The notes: generated by a model from the letters alone, not told the origin. DNA of 64,000 nucleotides from Uloborus plumipes (GCA_038373865.1 JAXGGA010001186.1:101467-165466); one strand, 5' to 3'; positions 21,928-33,514 are shown, counted from the first letter of the stretch. Numbers and translations are program-made.

Positions 21928-22409
21928 AAACGAGTTTGCCTGTTCACTGTTTTCGTTTTGCTACCAATCGAACCTAAAAAAAAAAAAAAAAAAAAACTCG
22001 TAGCATTCATGTTTCTTTAGGGGAAAAGAGGCAAGCCCATTACAACAAATTTTGGTCATAAAATTAATCTGGGGTATCTGAAAAGCAGACAAATAGCAAT
22101 CGTCAGAAGCGTTCGTCTCAAGAGTCGTTTTCCGAATTTAAATCCGTAGTTCTGTACGGAAAAAAAGAAATGTTAACCCCTTCGAAGCGACACCCAAAGG
22201 GCCCATTGGGGCCGATAAATGAAACGCAATCGAGAGTGCCCCGAAGGTTGTTGGCACCAGGGGACAGATTCTTTACACCGCCCCTACAACTGCCTTCCCC
22301 ATCCTTCTTTTCTTATTCCTTCTTTACAATTCTTCTAACTAAGCTTTCAATTATCAACTCAGCAATATAGATTTCTTTCTTTTTTTCTGAACAAGAGGCT
22401 TTGCATCGT
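21928..22409. other. Spacer with a piggyBac-like single end
   Basis: No gene is visible. At 22173-22200 TTAACCCCTTCGAAG with 'cgacaccc' downstream resembles a piggyBac-type terminus at a TTAA site. No opposite end is visible, so it may be a truncated element. A poly-A run lies near 21976. Confidence 0.35.
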
Positions 22410-22607
22410 GCACTGCAAAAAAAGAACTTTTTTAGAGTATAATACTGGCAGCTGAAGTTCCAATTTAAAACTGTAAAATGCACAGTAATAAACTGCAAAA
22501 ACTAGCAAGTTTAAAGTTTCTTACTGTAAAATTAGCAATTTTTACAGTTTATTACTACAAAATTAGATGTATTATACTGTAAAAACAACAATCCTTTTGT
22601 GACGGTG
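22410..22607. mobile_element. MITE, single unit of the 4.6 kb minisatellite family
   Basis: The left end 'cactgcaaaaaaagaac' with 'gtataatactgg' and the right end 'tattatactgtaaaaacaac' with 'gacggtg' are loosely inverted around ~200 bp of 'actgtaaaattagcaatttt' units. The same ends and inner motifs appear at 4557-5245 and 38095-38283. Confidence 0.55.
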
Positions 22608-23642
22608 TGTTAGCTTATTTTTATAGCATTATTCGCTGCTGTGTGGCATTAACTAAATGATAAATGTTCGTGAATTAAAGCAGCAAAACAGTTGAAGTTA
22701 CAAAATAGTATTTTCTTCCAGATGGTGCAGCCCAATCAGTGATTTTTTTAATTAAAAATTAATGAGCTTAATTGAGTGAGAGATTCGTTTCTAGTTGTTT
22801 AAAATCACAGTTATTTCTACATGCCTCTTCGGCTTACATTATATAGAATATCCTGCTGATTATAAATGCTCTTTATTTTATAGATGGTAAGACGTTATGT
22901 TCAAAGAATTAACATAAATAAGCTCGATGTCAAAATGATGAAAAAGGCAGCTTTCTAAGTGAGACTGGGTTAGTAAATGAGACTGCTTTTTAACGCTTAA
23001 ATTCTCAAACAGCTCAAAAACTGAATTCACAAACTTCAACTTTATTAGCTGTTTTATACGACAACTTTTAAAATTTAAAATTTCCTAAATTGAAACATAA
23101 GAATTAGAAAATTCCTTTAAAAAATCCGCGTGAACGTGCCCCGGTCTACCCTATTGGTGTAAAATTCAAGAACAAAATTTTAAATTAACTGCATCTCAAT
23201 TACCACAATAAAAATTAAAGCTTACTGTATGATAACGTATTAAATGTCATGCATACATTCGGACTTGTCAAATTTACGTATTACATTTGTCGCAATGGAA
23301 ATAAAAAGTATGCATTACGTTTACCGTACATAGTTAAATCCGTCGTAAAAGCTTTTGCGGTCTTCTGGCAGCTATTTTCAAGTACGGGAAAGTTGTCTAA
23401 AATTTGGACGGCTCATCAAACATGGGTATTGGACATTTTTTTTATTTTGTGTTGTCACTGACTGTAAAACACATTTATTATGTATACAGGACCGGTGTTC
23501 CAAGTCAACCTTCATGACCTCTATTTCCTCAACCGTTCGTCCTAGAGGCATACTTCCAATTGCAAATTTGCTCGAAATGAGGTAGAGAGTTAAAACATTG
23601 AAAGCTTGAAGCGAAAAAATAATTCAGTGAAAAAATACGAAA
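22608..23642. other. AT-rich DNA without recognisable features
   Basis: I see no gene, repeat boundary or RNA gene in this stretch. Confidence 0.4.
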
Positions 23643-24531
23643 TCGAACTTTTTATAGGAACTCCGGGTCCCCAAACTTGTATTTAGGGAAAGAATCTCCA
23701 TTGAAAAATAATACTAACACAAAAAAAATGACATGTGTGCGATCAAAATTAGCGGAGATATTCGAGTTTTAAATGCGCAGGGCCCGTAAACAAATTGACA
23801 AAAGAAAATTTTCGCCCTGCCAGAGGAATAACGAGCTTTTAGATTAGGTACGATAATGAAATTTGTTTCTTCCATGTCAGAAAACATTCGCTTCTCATTG
23901 TATTCAAAAATAAATACAGATGCTACAAGACTACAAAACATAACAAGACAAGGTAAATTATAAAACAATTTTATACAAAGATATTAAACACACAATATGT
24001 ATAATCTAAGAAATAATATACATTGCGATTACATTGTCCGTAAAGCAATACCATTTCTACATACTGTTCCGTAGTGTACATCGTAACTTCAAGCCTTAAC
24101 GAAATGCATCTAGTTAAGTCTATTTTATTCTGCAGTGAAGGACCTACATTATTTCAAGCAATCACTATACAGTCGGTAAATTTACGCATTCGCGAATCCA
24201 GCAGGACATTTTCATTCTTTCTTACGCAATTTTTTTCGTATTTTAAATCCCATGTTCAATAACTTTTGCAGTGTAATATATTTTAGGAAAATAAAGAATA
24301 ATTTGTTATTGAAGAACTCTGAATAGTGGGAATTTCGTGTGTGTATATGGCCCCCAAAATCACTTAAAAAAGCGCTAGTGTAAAGTGGTATAAGTCATTA
24401 AGTTTCATGTTTCGTTTCTCCATGGATTTTGATCCCCCAAATGTCTTTTTTTTGTGTTAGTATTATTTTTCAATGGAGATTCTTTCCCTAAATATAAGCT
24501 TGCGGGTCCGGAGCCCCTATAAAAAGTTAAA
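23643..24531. repeat. Inverted repeat with ~90 bp arms
   Basis: The left arm 23643-23735 (containing 'agaatctccattgaaaaata') and the right arm 24439-24531 (containing 'caatggagattctttcccta') are inverses with several mismatches and a small indel. About 700 bp of unrecognised DNA lie between them. It may be a foldback or TIR element, but I cannot define a target duplication. Confidence 0.6.
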
Positions 24532-24786
24532 TTTTTTATTTCTTAACCAGTTATTTTTTTTTCCCTTCAAACCCTCCATATCTTAACTCTCCTCCTCATT
24601 TTGAGCAATTTTGCAAATAGAAGTATGCATCTAGGACCAACGGTTGATATCATTTCTTCTCGTAAATTAACCAAACTGAGTCCCTTTTCTTACATGTGCT
24701 CCTCCGACTACTCTGGAAAGAAATATGAAAGAGGCTAGATAGTTAACTTCTGGAGCAGCTGCTAGAAAAGTCAAAGGAGTTATTAA

Positions 24787-25012
24787 CCCGCTACCGCCCA
24801 CTGATCATATAGATCACCTATTTTCAAACTCCTCACTGAAGACTATAATACCTGTTTATCGTTTCTTATTCTTATTGGATGGTTTCTTATTGGAAATTGG
24901 TTCAATGGTAAACCAGCAAATATGAATAAGAGAAATGATAAAACGGTATAGTTTTCAGTGAGGAGTCTGAAAAGAGGTGATCTATAAATAGATCACACTG
25001 GGCCGTAGCGGG
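24787..25012. mobile_element. piggyBac-type MITE
   Basis: The termini CCCGCTACCGCCCA and TGGGCCGTAGCGGG (13 of 14 inverted) are flanked by TTAA at 24783-24786 and 25013-25016. Subterminal 'gatcatatagatcacct' and 'aggtgatctataaatagatc' extend the inverted pairing, as does 'cctcactgaa' against 'ttcagtgagg'. The 226 bp have no coding capacity. The layout suits a non-autonomous piggyBac or another TTAA-targeting element. Confidence 0.8.
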
Positions 25013-25313
25013 TTAAGCATTTTTCTTTTATGACAGTTTTTTTTCTTTTTATTTCTGGATATAAGGATTTGTGCAACATTTGACACACTACAATCCAACT
25101 TCTGTTTAAGAACAAAACGTCGTATAAAAGAAAACTGAAGAAACAGCTTTCTCATCTGATGAGAAGGAAGAAATTGATGACGCTTGTATCTTTTTTAGTC
25201 AGCTGAACGACAATTCTAAAAACAAAAACGGTAAAATTCATAGCAACTTAAATCGACATTAGGCACATGAAGCCCGTTCAAGAGTAGAAAAAAAAGTGCA
25301 ATAAGTCATTCCA

Positions 25314-27743
25314 CGTCAACTGGACCAATTTTTCAAATCGTCCCCACTCGACCATCTCCGATTTGGATTAGATTTTACAGAGGGGTAGACATGCCTATAA
25401 AACTAACCTGTGCAAAATTTTAGCTTCCAAGATCAAAATCTAGAAGAGCTAGGATACCGCAAAAAATGTGGTCCAAAATGGCGGATGAGCTTCGTGAAAC
25501 GAGTTGCAATGTTTAGGTCAAGGTTGCAAAAAATTTTATAACATTGGAAGTCTAATATTTTTGCAGCTTAAAATACTTTTGGTTGTCAACAGTTTCTAAT
25601 ATTTTTTGTGAGATTTAGCGTATTAGGTTTTGTGTAGCACGCATCTAAACTTGTGAAAAAACGCGCTGGGCAATTTTTTTCCTGGATTTCAGGTTGTCAA
25701 ATTTTTAACCAAAAAATTTCAAAGGCTTATACTTCGTAGTTTTATTGTCCAAATACTTGTTTTTAATGTTTTACAGCCGCAGAGCTTAAATATTGTATTT
25801 GTAAAAGATATTGGCACCCTAAGTGTCGACGAAAACTCTTCTTTTGAAAAATTGTCTGTTTTCAACTCACTATATCTCAGTTTTGTCACCTTCGACAATT
25901 TTTTCGTTGGCACCATTAGAAAGAACAGATCTTTTTCTATCGAAATGAGGTTTTTTTTCAATGGTGTTCTTTCGAATAAGGATGAAAAAATTAGCTTGAA
26001 ATACTGTCTGTTATGAAAAATTGGCATAATTAGACTAAGACTACAGAAAATTTTATCACACTGGGGGCCTAATATTTTTGGAGTTTAAAGTACTTTTAGT
26101 TGTCAATACTCTTCAGTATTTAGTTTTGAATTTAAGCTTATTAAATTTTGTGTAGCACGCATGTTATCTTGCGAAAAAACGCGGTGGGCAATCTTTTTCC
26201 TGGATTCATAAATTTTTAACCAAACAAATTCAAAGGTTCATATTTCGTAGTTCTATTGTCCCAATACTTGGTTTTAATGTTTTACAGCTGCAGAGCTTAA
26301 ATATTGATTTTGTAAAAGATATTTTTATCCAAAGTATCTATCAAAATCATTTTATGAAAAATCGCCTGTTTTCAACTCACTGTATCTCAAGTTTGTCACC
26401 TTCCACCGTTTTTTCGTTGGCATGAGAAAGAACAGATTTTTTCCTATCGAAATGAGTTTTTTTTCGATGGTGTTCTTTTGAATAAGGAAGAAGAAAATAG
26501 CTCGAAGTATTGTCAGTTATGAAGAATGGGCAAAATTAGGTTAAGACTGCAGAAAATTTTATCATAATAGAAGTCCGAATTTTTAACAACTTAAAGCACA
26601 TTTAGTTGTTAATAGATTCTAATAATTATGTGAGTTCAAGCTCATTATCTTTTGTGTAGCATACATGAAAAGTATTGGCAATTCCTGTTTGAAAAATAGC
26701 TTGATTCTAATGAACTGTAACTCAGGTTTGTCACCTTCCATAATCTTTTCGTTAGTACCACTATAAATAACAGATTTTTTCCTATTAGACTATTTATATA
26801 AACAACCAAATGTACTTTAGATTCCCAAAAATGTTAGGCTTCCAGTGTAATAATATTTTCTGCAGTCTTAGCCTAATCATGCCAATTCTTCATAACTGTC
26901 AGTATTTCAAGCTTATTTTTTCATCCTTATTCGAAAAAACACCATCAAAATAAAAAATTATTTCAATAGGGAAAAAATCTGTTATTTCTAATTGTACCAA
27001 CGAAAAAACGGTGGAATGTGACAAAATTAAGATACAGTGAGTTAAAAACAGGCGATGTTTCACTAAAATGATTTTCATAGACACTTTGGACGACAATATC
27101 TTTTACAAAATCAATATTTAAGCTCTGCAGCTGTAAAAGTGCCAACGAAAAAATGGTCGAAGGTGACAAACCTGAGATATAGTGAGTTGAAAACAGGCGA
27201 TTTTTTCAAAAGCAGCGTTTTCATCGACACTTAGGGTGCCAATATCTTTTATAAATACAATATTTAAGCTCTGCAGCTGTAAAACATTAAAAACAAGTAT
27301 TTGGGCAATAAAACTACGATATATAAACCTTTGAAGTTTTTTGGTTAAAAATTTATGACAACCTGAAATCCAGAAAAAAAAATTTCCACCGCGTTTTTTC
27401 GCAAGTTTAGACGCGTGCTACACAAAATCTAATAAGCGCAATATCACAAAATATACTGGAGAGTATTGACAACAAAAAGTACTGTGGTCTCCAAAAATAT
27501 TTGGATTCCACTGTGATAAAATTTTCTGCAACCTTGACCTAAACATTGCAACTCGTTTCACAAAGCTCATCATCCATTTTGGCCCACATTTTTTGCGGGA
27601 TCCTAGCTCCTCCAGATTTGGATCTTGGAAGCTAAAAATTTGCACATGTTAGTTTCATAAGTATGTCTACACCTCTGTAAAATTTGATCCAAATCGGAGA
27701 TGGTTGGGTGGGGACCACTAGTCGACTTGACATGGAATGACTC
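25314..27743. repeat. 2.4 kb foldback element with internal ~530 bp tandem units
   Basis: The outer ends AGTCATTCCACGTCAA and TTGACATGGAATGACT are inverted, and pairing continues for more than 200 bp inwards ('cttccaagatcaaaatctag' against 'ccagatttggatcttggaag'). A possible 5-bp duplication CAATA lies at 25309-25313 and 27744-27748. Inside, a ~530 bp unit ('ttgtgtagcacgcat', 'aaaaaacgcg.tgggcaa', 'gctgcagagcttaaatattg') occurs near 25550, 26080 and partly 26590. Inverted copies fill 26780-27500. The internal open frames on both strands are shadows of these repeats and show no domain. Confidence 0.65.
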
Positions 27744-27816
27744 CAATAGAAATTTCATTTGATTTCTGAAATAGAATTTTTCTGCTTTCGGCCAGCTTAA
27801 CTGCGTTACAATTTTT

Positions 27817-28036
27817 TTTGACAAAAAAAGCAAAAAAAAAAAAAAAAAAATCATATTTTTTCAATTTGATTTTTGAATACAAGGAAATGAAACAAACAAA
27901 ATATGTAAGTTTTAAGTTGACTTTTTAATTTTTATAGGTGTAAAATCTTTTAGTTTCATCCGAGTTTTATCGTGATAATAATTACCTGCAACTCATACGA
28001 GTCCGAGATAATTCGGGATAATCAGCAAGCTGTAAA
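27817..28036. repeat. Dispersed repeat, copy 1 of 2
   Basis: The sequence from 'atacaaggaaatgaaac' to 'gagataattcgggataatca' is repeated in the same orientation at 40276-40440 with about 85 to 90 percent agreement by eye. The poly-A tract at 27831-27850 precedes it. No ends or duplication could be defined. Confidence 0.6.
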
Positions 28037-28583
28037 GCTACGGTAAACACTTGTCTTGTATTTCTATTTTGTTATTTCTGTACCTCAAAGTCAGACTAAC
28101 GTAAGTCCCATTATCACTACTTTTCAGGAGAACGTAGACATATACTCCTGATGCATAAACAAGTCAGGACACGAGATCTTATAATATAGGCAAATAATTA
28201 TGAAGGAATATTGTTATTGAAATACGTCTCTATGGCTCAATGCGGAATAGGATTCTACAATACACTGCAGTATTAAACTAAAAATTTACGTTATTTTGGC
28301 GCGCAGGATTCTGATTTCAGAACATTTTTTATCTCTAAAACATTGCTACCCAACCCTGGAACAAACGCCCCCTACGTGCCCCCCCCCCCCAGGGGTCCTT
28401 TTTTTAAGCTGGAAATCCGAAATTGAAGCATTAATTCCAAAAACTTTCAGTGATTTCTTTTTTGCATTAAATACTTATCTTTCCTTCCTTTCCATGCTTA
28501 CACGTTATTTGAGCTTTTTTAAACCAAATTAATGGCCTTTAATGTTTATGATACGAGATAACGTTTTTATTTAAAGTGATACG
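28037..28583. other. Unassigned spacer
   Basis: No gene is visible. A CCCCCC-rich segment at 28366-28395 ('tacgtgcccccccccccc') may be the tip of a hAT-like repeat, without a partner end. Confidence 0.35.
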
Positions 28584-28842
28584 AATTGAAGGGGCAATAG
28601 GATAAAGGTGATATGTGACAATTTTTGAAAAACTTACTTTTTACCATGGATGAAGGTGATAAGGTAATCATTTTTTTCTTGAACGCTTTTTCAAGAAATT
28701 TTTAAAAAATGTCACCTTTGTTCACTTGCCCCTTCAATTGTGTTTGTGAGAAAACACAATTGAACACACACTAATCTGAATTTGTGTAAATCGGCAAAAT
28801 TCAAATGTCACATATCACCTTTGTCTACTTACCCCTTCAATT
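28584..28842. mobile_element. TIR MITE
   Basis: The termini AATTGAAGGGGCAATAGG and their inverse (TTACCCCTTCAATT) open longer inverted arms: 'aaaggtgatatgtgac' pairs with 'gtcacatatcacctttg'. A third copy of the tip, 'cttgccccttcaatt', lies internally at 28723-28740. No target duplication is clear. There is no coding capacity. Confidence 0.6.
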
Positions 28843-30125
28843 ACACATATACATCACCATTCGGGGCATTCTTATATTTGGGGAAGGCTTTAATAAAACC
28901 TGCAACATTGGTTTCGTCGTAAGACAAGACTCCAACCTTTCCCTCATCTGTTTGTGAAAGAAGCATAGGAAGTTACTGTGTAATTCTTTGTGTGTGTGTG
29001 TGTGATGCTCTTAAAATAATAATTCATCGCAAACCACCAAAAAAAAACTGAAAAGGGTAAAATTTAATTTATTAAATTGAAGCATCCATCACATAAAAAA
29101 TATTCACTTGATTTGGATTTCTGTAACTCTTTAATGCAAAAAAAAAAAAAAACTTTTTGCTAAAAGTGTACATCTGCTTTGAAAACGGCAGAATAAAGAG
29201 AGTGGGGGGGGGGGGGGCATCTTTTCGTCAAGCGACTGCTACTATCTTGGCAAAATAAGATGCCGAAGAAGTGGCGACACGACTCCCAGATAAAAGGATC
29301 AGCAAGAACCTCCCGAAAGTGGGAATTTATTTCCGCTCCACCTTAAAGAAGCGGGGGAGCTGCTGGTTATTTTCTTTTTTAACTGTTTTCATAAATCCTG
29401 AACGATGACGGTTATTAAGATAAGAGCTCATTTTTCTTCTCTCAGAATGCTTCCATTTCGTCGAGTTCCGTTCCTCGCGATTTGATAAGCACCTCTTTGC
29501 CTGGATGAAGTACTTTCTCTGACAGTTGGCTCTGCTTTATCGAAAGGGAATTTCAGAGAACAGATTTTAAACACAAATTGTATCATTTATTAAATTCAGA
29601 AGGAGTAATTCTATCATTTCTGCCACATTTTGTGCGCCGTTTTACGCTCCGCACAAAATGTCGACAAGAGCATTAGCTTTTGAGAAGATTCACATGTTTG
29701 TCTTCTGATAAATTACAGCTTAGAAACATTTTAGAAAAGCGCACAAATTTATTTATTTGCATCTTCTACAAATTTTATTGAGTTGATTGTTTTTCTGAAA
29801 TCTGGTAACTGCCAGAAATATGTTTTAAGCAAATAAAATTAAAAACGAAGCCGTAGGGGAATCCAACGAGTGAATGAAGAACTCAATGAATAAACAGTTA
29901 ATACTTTCTCCATGAAATATGGTTCCAAAAGCTTTTTCTAAGATGTTTTGAAAACTAAGTATATTCAATACAATTATAAGAAGGAAACAACTTGAAAAAA
30001 AAAAAACTGTTTATGCACAAATTATACATTGTAAAACAGCAGTCGAAAACTTTATACTATGAAATGAGAAAAAATAGTCAACGTTTTAAAAAGTACAAAT
30101 ATATACATTAAAAAGAGTTTAAAAC
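28843..30125. other. Unassigned DNA, partly GC-richer
   Basis: No gene is recognised. The stretch 29220-29540 has lower AT content and few simple repeats, with dispersed 'cgg', 'tcgtcgag' and 'cctcgcga' motifs, and might be low-copy sequence. A poly-G tract lies at about 29202-29217. At 29630-29660 'cacattttgtgcgccgtttt' with 'acgctccgcacaaaatgtcg' forms a short hairpin. Confidence 0.3.
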
Positions 30126-30178
30126 TCAGCAAACAGCTGTTTCGGGGCTATAAAATGCAAGCGCCGTCATTAGTGCAT
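30126..30178 (-). ncRNA. Hammerhead-ribozyme-like motif, Penelope type, degenerate
   Basis: Read on the minus strand it shows a stem I half ending GCA, then CTAATGA (30167-30173; consensus CUGANGA, one change at G5). A stem II follows, formed by GGCGC and GCCCC with one mismatch, then GAAA (30140-30143). Next comes a loopless self-complementary stem III segment ACAGCTGT, a cleavage position U, and TGC to close stem I. The order and the palindromic stem III match the minimal dimer-forming hammerheads known from Penelope-like elements. It lies about 230 bp from the decayed Penelope RT but on the opposite strand. The G5 change should abolish cleavage. Confidence 0.5.
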
Positions 30179-30399
30179 AAAAATAAAACGAAAAAGACAG
30201 ATTCACATGCCAAAGACAGCCAAGTGAACAGGGAAACGGAAGATGAACCGGCATAAATAAGACACTAAGAAGCGGGAACCGGAAGCTACTACGTCAGAGG
30301 AAGAACAGCGACCTCTATGTATGAGAAAGCGTATTGGACAGATAACGTTATATTTTAAAAAACCTAGATCGTTGAGTCTAAGAGATCCATAATCTTTTG

Positions 30400-31420
30400 T
30401 AGATAGTAATCTGTGTTGAGAATGATCTACAACAAACTCAAACGGGATCCTACTTCCAGCATCCTGAGGAAGACCAACTTACTAATTACCAAGTCAACAA
30501 TAATCGAGAAAACGAAGGAAGCCATCTCAACATCTGCAGCACTTATAACGAGGTTATATGAATTACCTAAAATCCACAAGGAAGATGTGCCACTAAGACC
30601 TACTGTCAGTGTCATCAACTCTCCAACTTACCTTCTATCCAAGCATCTTGCCAGTTTGCTGAAATCCCATGTCGGAACAACAGACTCTCTTGTTTGAGAT
30701 ACTTCCCACTTCGCAGAAAAACTCAAGACGTACAATATCCAGTCTACGAATATTCTGGTGAGCTTCGACATCGTCTCCCTTTTCACAAGAGTTCCAATTA
30801 AGGAAGCCATGGAGCATGTACGAGAAATAGTTCCGTCTAATATTTCTAATTTGTTTCAACATGTATTAACAACAATGTACTTAAAGTAGAACGGTGGTAT
30901 CTACGAGCAGAAAGACGGTGTTGCCATGGGGAGTCCGTTGAGCGCTGTGATTTCCAGTTCTTACATGGATAAATTTGAAAACGCATCCCTCAGCACCGCA
31001 GAAAAACAACCGACCTGCTGGCTCAGATACGTCGACAATACTTTCGTGATATGGAGCAATGGAGAAGAATTTCACCGATTTTTGGCTCACATCAACAGCA
31101 TCCATGAAAACATCCAATTTACCATGGACGCGAAATCGATGGGAAATTGCCATTTCTTGACGTCATGGTGAGCCGTAGCGTTTATCACTAGACAACTCAT
31201 ACGGATCTAGAATCTGCGAACCGACTGCCTTTGAAAATGAACTTTCCCACTTCACTAATGTCTTCCAAGCTAACGGATTTTCGAAGCAACATATTGAAAG
31301 AGCTTTCCACTCCAAGATTTATAGAAAGACCCCTCAAGAGGAACCGGGCAAGTCGACTACCTACCTTCCCTACGTTGAGGACGTCACCGACAGGGTTAAA
31401 AGACTTACGTCGATATAATA
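30400..31420 (+). pseudogene. Penelope-like reverse transcriptase, decayed
   Basis: The main frame reads KLKRDPTSSILRKTN, then LYELPKIHKEDVPLRPTVS and SPTYLLSKHLASLL, the conserved Penelope RT opening. It continues SFDIVSLFTRVP (motif A, catalytic Asp kept), VAMGSPLSAVISSSYMDKFE and LRYVDNTFVIW (motif C, usually YVDD, so the second Asp is Asn here). In-frame stops fall at 30695-30697 (TGA) and 30887-30889 (TAG). Near 31140 a frameshift moves the reading to KLPFLDVMVSRSVYH, stop, TTHTDL. A third stretch (about 31203-31420) reads FQANGFSKQHIERAFHSKIY and TTYLPYVEDVTDRVKRL, the linker before the endonuclease. The GIY-YIG domain is not visible. Penelope-like elements retrotranspose by target priming; this copy cannot. 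Confidence 0.85.
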
Positions 31421-32649
31421 TCAAGACTTTTCTCGCCCCTCCCTTGGAGGACTTCACCAGTAATTTTCCGATATTGAAGTTCTAAAAATGCAATTTTATA
31501 CGAGTTTTAATGAAGTTGGGGAAGAAGGTTTGGGGCTCTTCCCCGAAAATGTTTCGGAATTGGAGTTCGAAACCTTTGTGATCAATATTTGTAAATCAGT
31601 ATGCATAGTAAAAAGTAAGAAATATACATCATTACATATAAATCTATAGAAAACATAGAGACCCTTCGTGGAGCCCCTGGTCACACCATGCGGCACTCTA
31701 GGGTGCCAGGATACCCACTTTAGAAACCTCTGCGCAACAAGCACATGTTCGCTTCTCTGCAATAACACTGCACCGGAGGAAAAAGTACTTTTACAGAAGC
31801 AAATCGCATAGTGATTCACAGTCGGTGGTTTGGCGGAATTTCGCCGGTCCGCAGGAAAATTTGACTCGGCATTGTGGATTTTTAACCGTTTACGTTAAGA
31901 AAATTCTTAACTTAAAAAAAAATCATTCCCAAAAGGCACTTTTTATGTGAATGTTGTGTTTCATTTTCGTAGTCTTCTTTACTTTTACATAACTTGATGT
32001 TCTTGGGCATCATAAGTATGACAAAAAGTTACCTTTACTTTTAAACTTGCTTGTGACAATTTATTAATACCAAGGAAAGTATTAAGTTTTCTTTCATTAT
32101 GAGACAATTTTTTAAAACCAAGAAAAGTATTAAGTATGTTAAGTTTTTTATTTTTTATTTATTTATTTATTTTTATTTATTTATTTATTTTTTTTGTAAA
32201 TAAGTGAATAAAAAGCTCACCGGTCCTCAACATTTTTCTTAAGTTTTTAACGGTAAACGAGTCGACTATTTTTTATTTTAAAAAAAGTAAAAAAAAAAAA
32301 ACAATCGGTCCAAAATGTTCCCCACAAGTTTTTAACAGACCTCTAATCGAAGGGTTATTTATTTAATTATTAAGAAATTGTTTTTAGTAATAAAATGGAA
32401 AAACCTGACTGTACGTGGATGTTTTTCAAAAGCTTTCTCTGGTCCGTGGATTGTTAAAGGTTGAAAAACATTATGATACAGAGCATTGCCACCTCAGAAC
32501 TGCAAAATATCAAACTATAATTTCTACGCTTAGATGTTTCACTGTTTCCTCTGGGGCGACGATATACATTTCGTATTTCAATGCTTTACCTTTAACAGAA
32601 TGTCTATTATTATTCAAGACAAATTCAGAACTCCACTATTCAGTTAATA
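31421..32649. other. Unassigned DNA with simple repeats
   Basis: No gene is visible. A (TTTA)n tract lies at about 32150-32192. Scattered 'accggtcc' and 'ggtccgtggattgttaaagg' motifs (31845, 32219, 32440) resemble subterminal parts of a hAT family, but I could not define ends or a duplication. Confidence 0.35.
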
Positions 32650-32696
32650 ATTGTAAAGTATAAATACAACGTAAAAAGCAAAAATACGCACGGATA

Positions 32697-32744
32697 CTGC
32701 AGACACGTGTTTCGGCGTTACAAGGAAAGCCTTTTTCAATGCAA
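32697..32744 (-). ncRNA. Hammerhead-ribozyme-like motif (minus arm)
   Basis: On the minus strand the order is TTTGCA (stem I), TTGAAAA (consensus CUGANGA with changes at C3 and G8), GGC..GTAACGCC (stem II), GAAA, CACGTGT (self-complementary stem III), C, and TGCAG (stem I). The same changes occur in the plus-arm copy, so they predate the inversion or belong to the family. Cleavage is not expected. Confidence 0.45.
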
Positions 32745-32822
32745 ACTATTGTGAATTTATGGATGCACAGACATCCGAACATCCTTTTGTCGGATGTCTG
32801 CGCATCCACAAGCTCGCCGTTT

Positions 32823-32871
32823 TTTGCATTGAAAAAAGCGTTCACTGTAACGCCGAAACACGTGTCTGCAG
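32823..32871 (+). ncRNA. Hammerhead-ribozyme-like motif (plus arm)
   Basis: Stem I pairs TTGCA (32824-32828) with TGCAG (32867-32871). The core is TTGAAAA (32829-32835) in place of CUGANGA. Stem II is GCGTT/AACGC (32838-32842, 32849-32853), followed by GAAA (32855-32858). Stem III is the palindrome ACACGTGT, with C32866 at the cleavage position. The architecture is complete while two core positions are changed, so it is a probable decayed ribozyme. Confidence 0.5.
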
Positions 32872-32964
32872 TATCCGTGCGTATTTGTGTTTTCTACCGT
32901 TGTATTTATACTTTACATTTGTTGCACAAAGGTATTTATATACTTCAGTTAATAATTGCTCATA

Positions 32965-33482
32965 CCGTAAAACGGGATGTATCGGAACAGAGGGGTGATC
33001 CGGAACAAACTTCCTGACCATACAAAGACATTCTACATGAATATACCGTCCATAATTTTTGACAATTACAAGGAAAGCTTTTATTAGCAAATTAATACCA
33101 CAAGAAGTAGGAAAAAAATATTTGTATCATTTTGGCAACAATATTGGCTTATGAGTAAGGCTGCAAACAGAACGCTAAAAACATCAAAAAAGAATTATTG
33201 TTATAAAATATTTTAAATTCAAAAGGTTAGATTGAAACAAATAAAACTTTTAACATGTGTTCCGATTGACCCCTATCAGCGGGGTTAATCGCAAAACCTC
33301 TAAATCATTATGTATCTAAACAATAACTGTTCATGTTTTGTCCCTAATTCGAATCTCAAAAACAAGGCAAGACCGATGTTTTTACCCAAAAAATTAAATT
33401 CAAAAAAAAATCTTTTAACTACCTTCTTTACAATCAAAGCTGAAAAGTGTACTGATTCACCCCGTTTTACGGTATCATATAT
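32965..33482. mobile_element. TA-flanked MITE with CCGTAAAACGGG termini
   Basis: The left end CCGTAAAACGGG and right end CCCCGTTTTACGG are inverted, and each has TA outside (32963-32964, 33483-33484). This suits a non-autonomous Tc1/mariner-superfamily element. A related end, CCGTAAAATGGGG, lies at 2550. No coding capacity is seen in the 518 bp. Confidence 0.65.
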
Positions 33483-33514
33483 GTTAAAATTTTGTTTCTA
33501 AAAATTCATGTTAA

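Larger units (their letters stand above)
32650..32925. repeat. Inverted repeat carrying two opposed hammerhead-like motifs
   Basis: The arms 'gtaaagtataaatacaacg' and 'cgttgtatttatactttac' close a 276 bp hairpin whose inner parts also pair ('gatactgcagacacgtgttt' against 'aacacgtgtctgcagtatcc'; 'acatccgaacatcc' against 'ggatgtctgcgc'). Each arm encodes a Penelope-type hammerhead-like motif on its own strand (32823-32871 plus, 32697-32744 minus). This looks like two terminal repeats of a Penelope-like element joined head to head. Confidence 0.6.

Noticed and set aside
25719..27854. Several 60-100 codon frames as small genes
   Set aside because: They fall on both strands of an inverted and tandem repeat and repeat with it.
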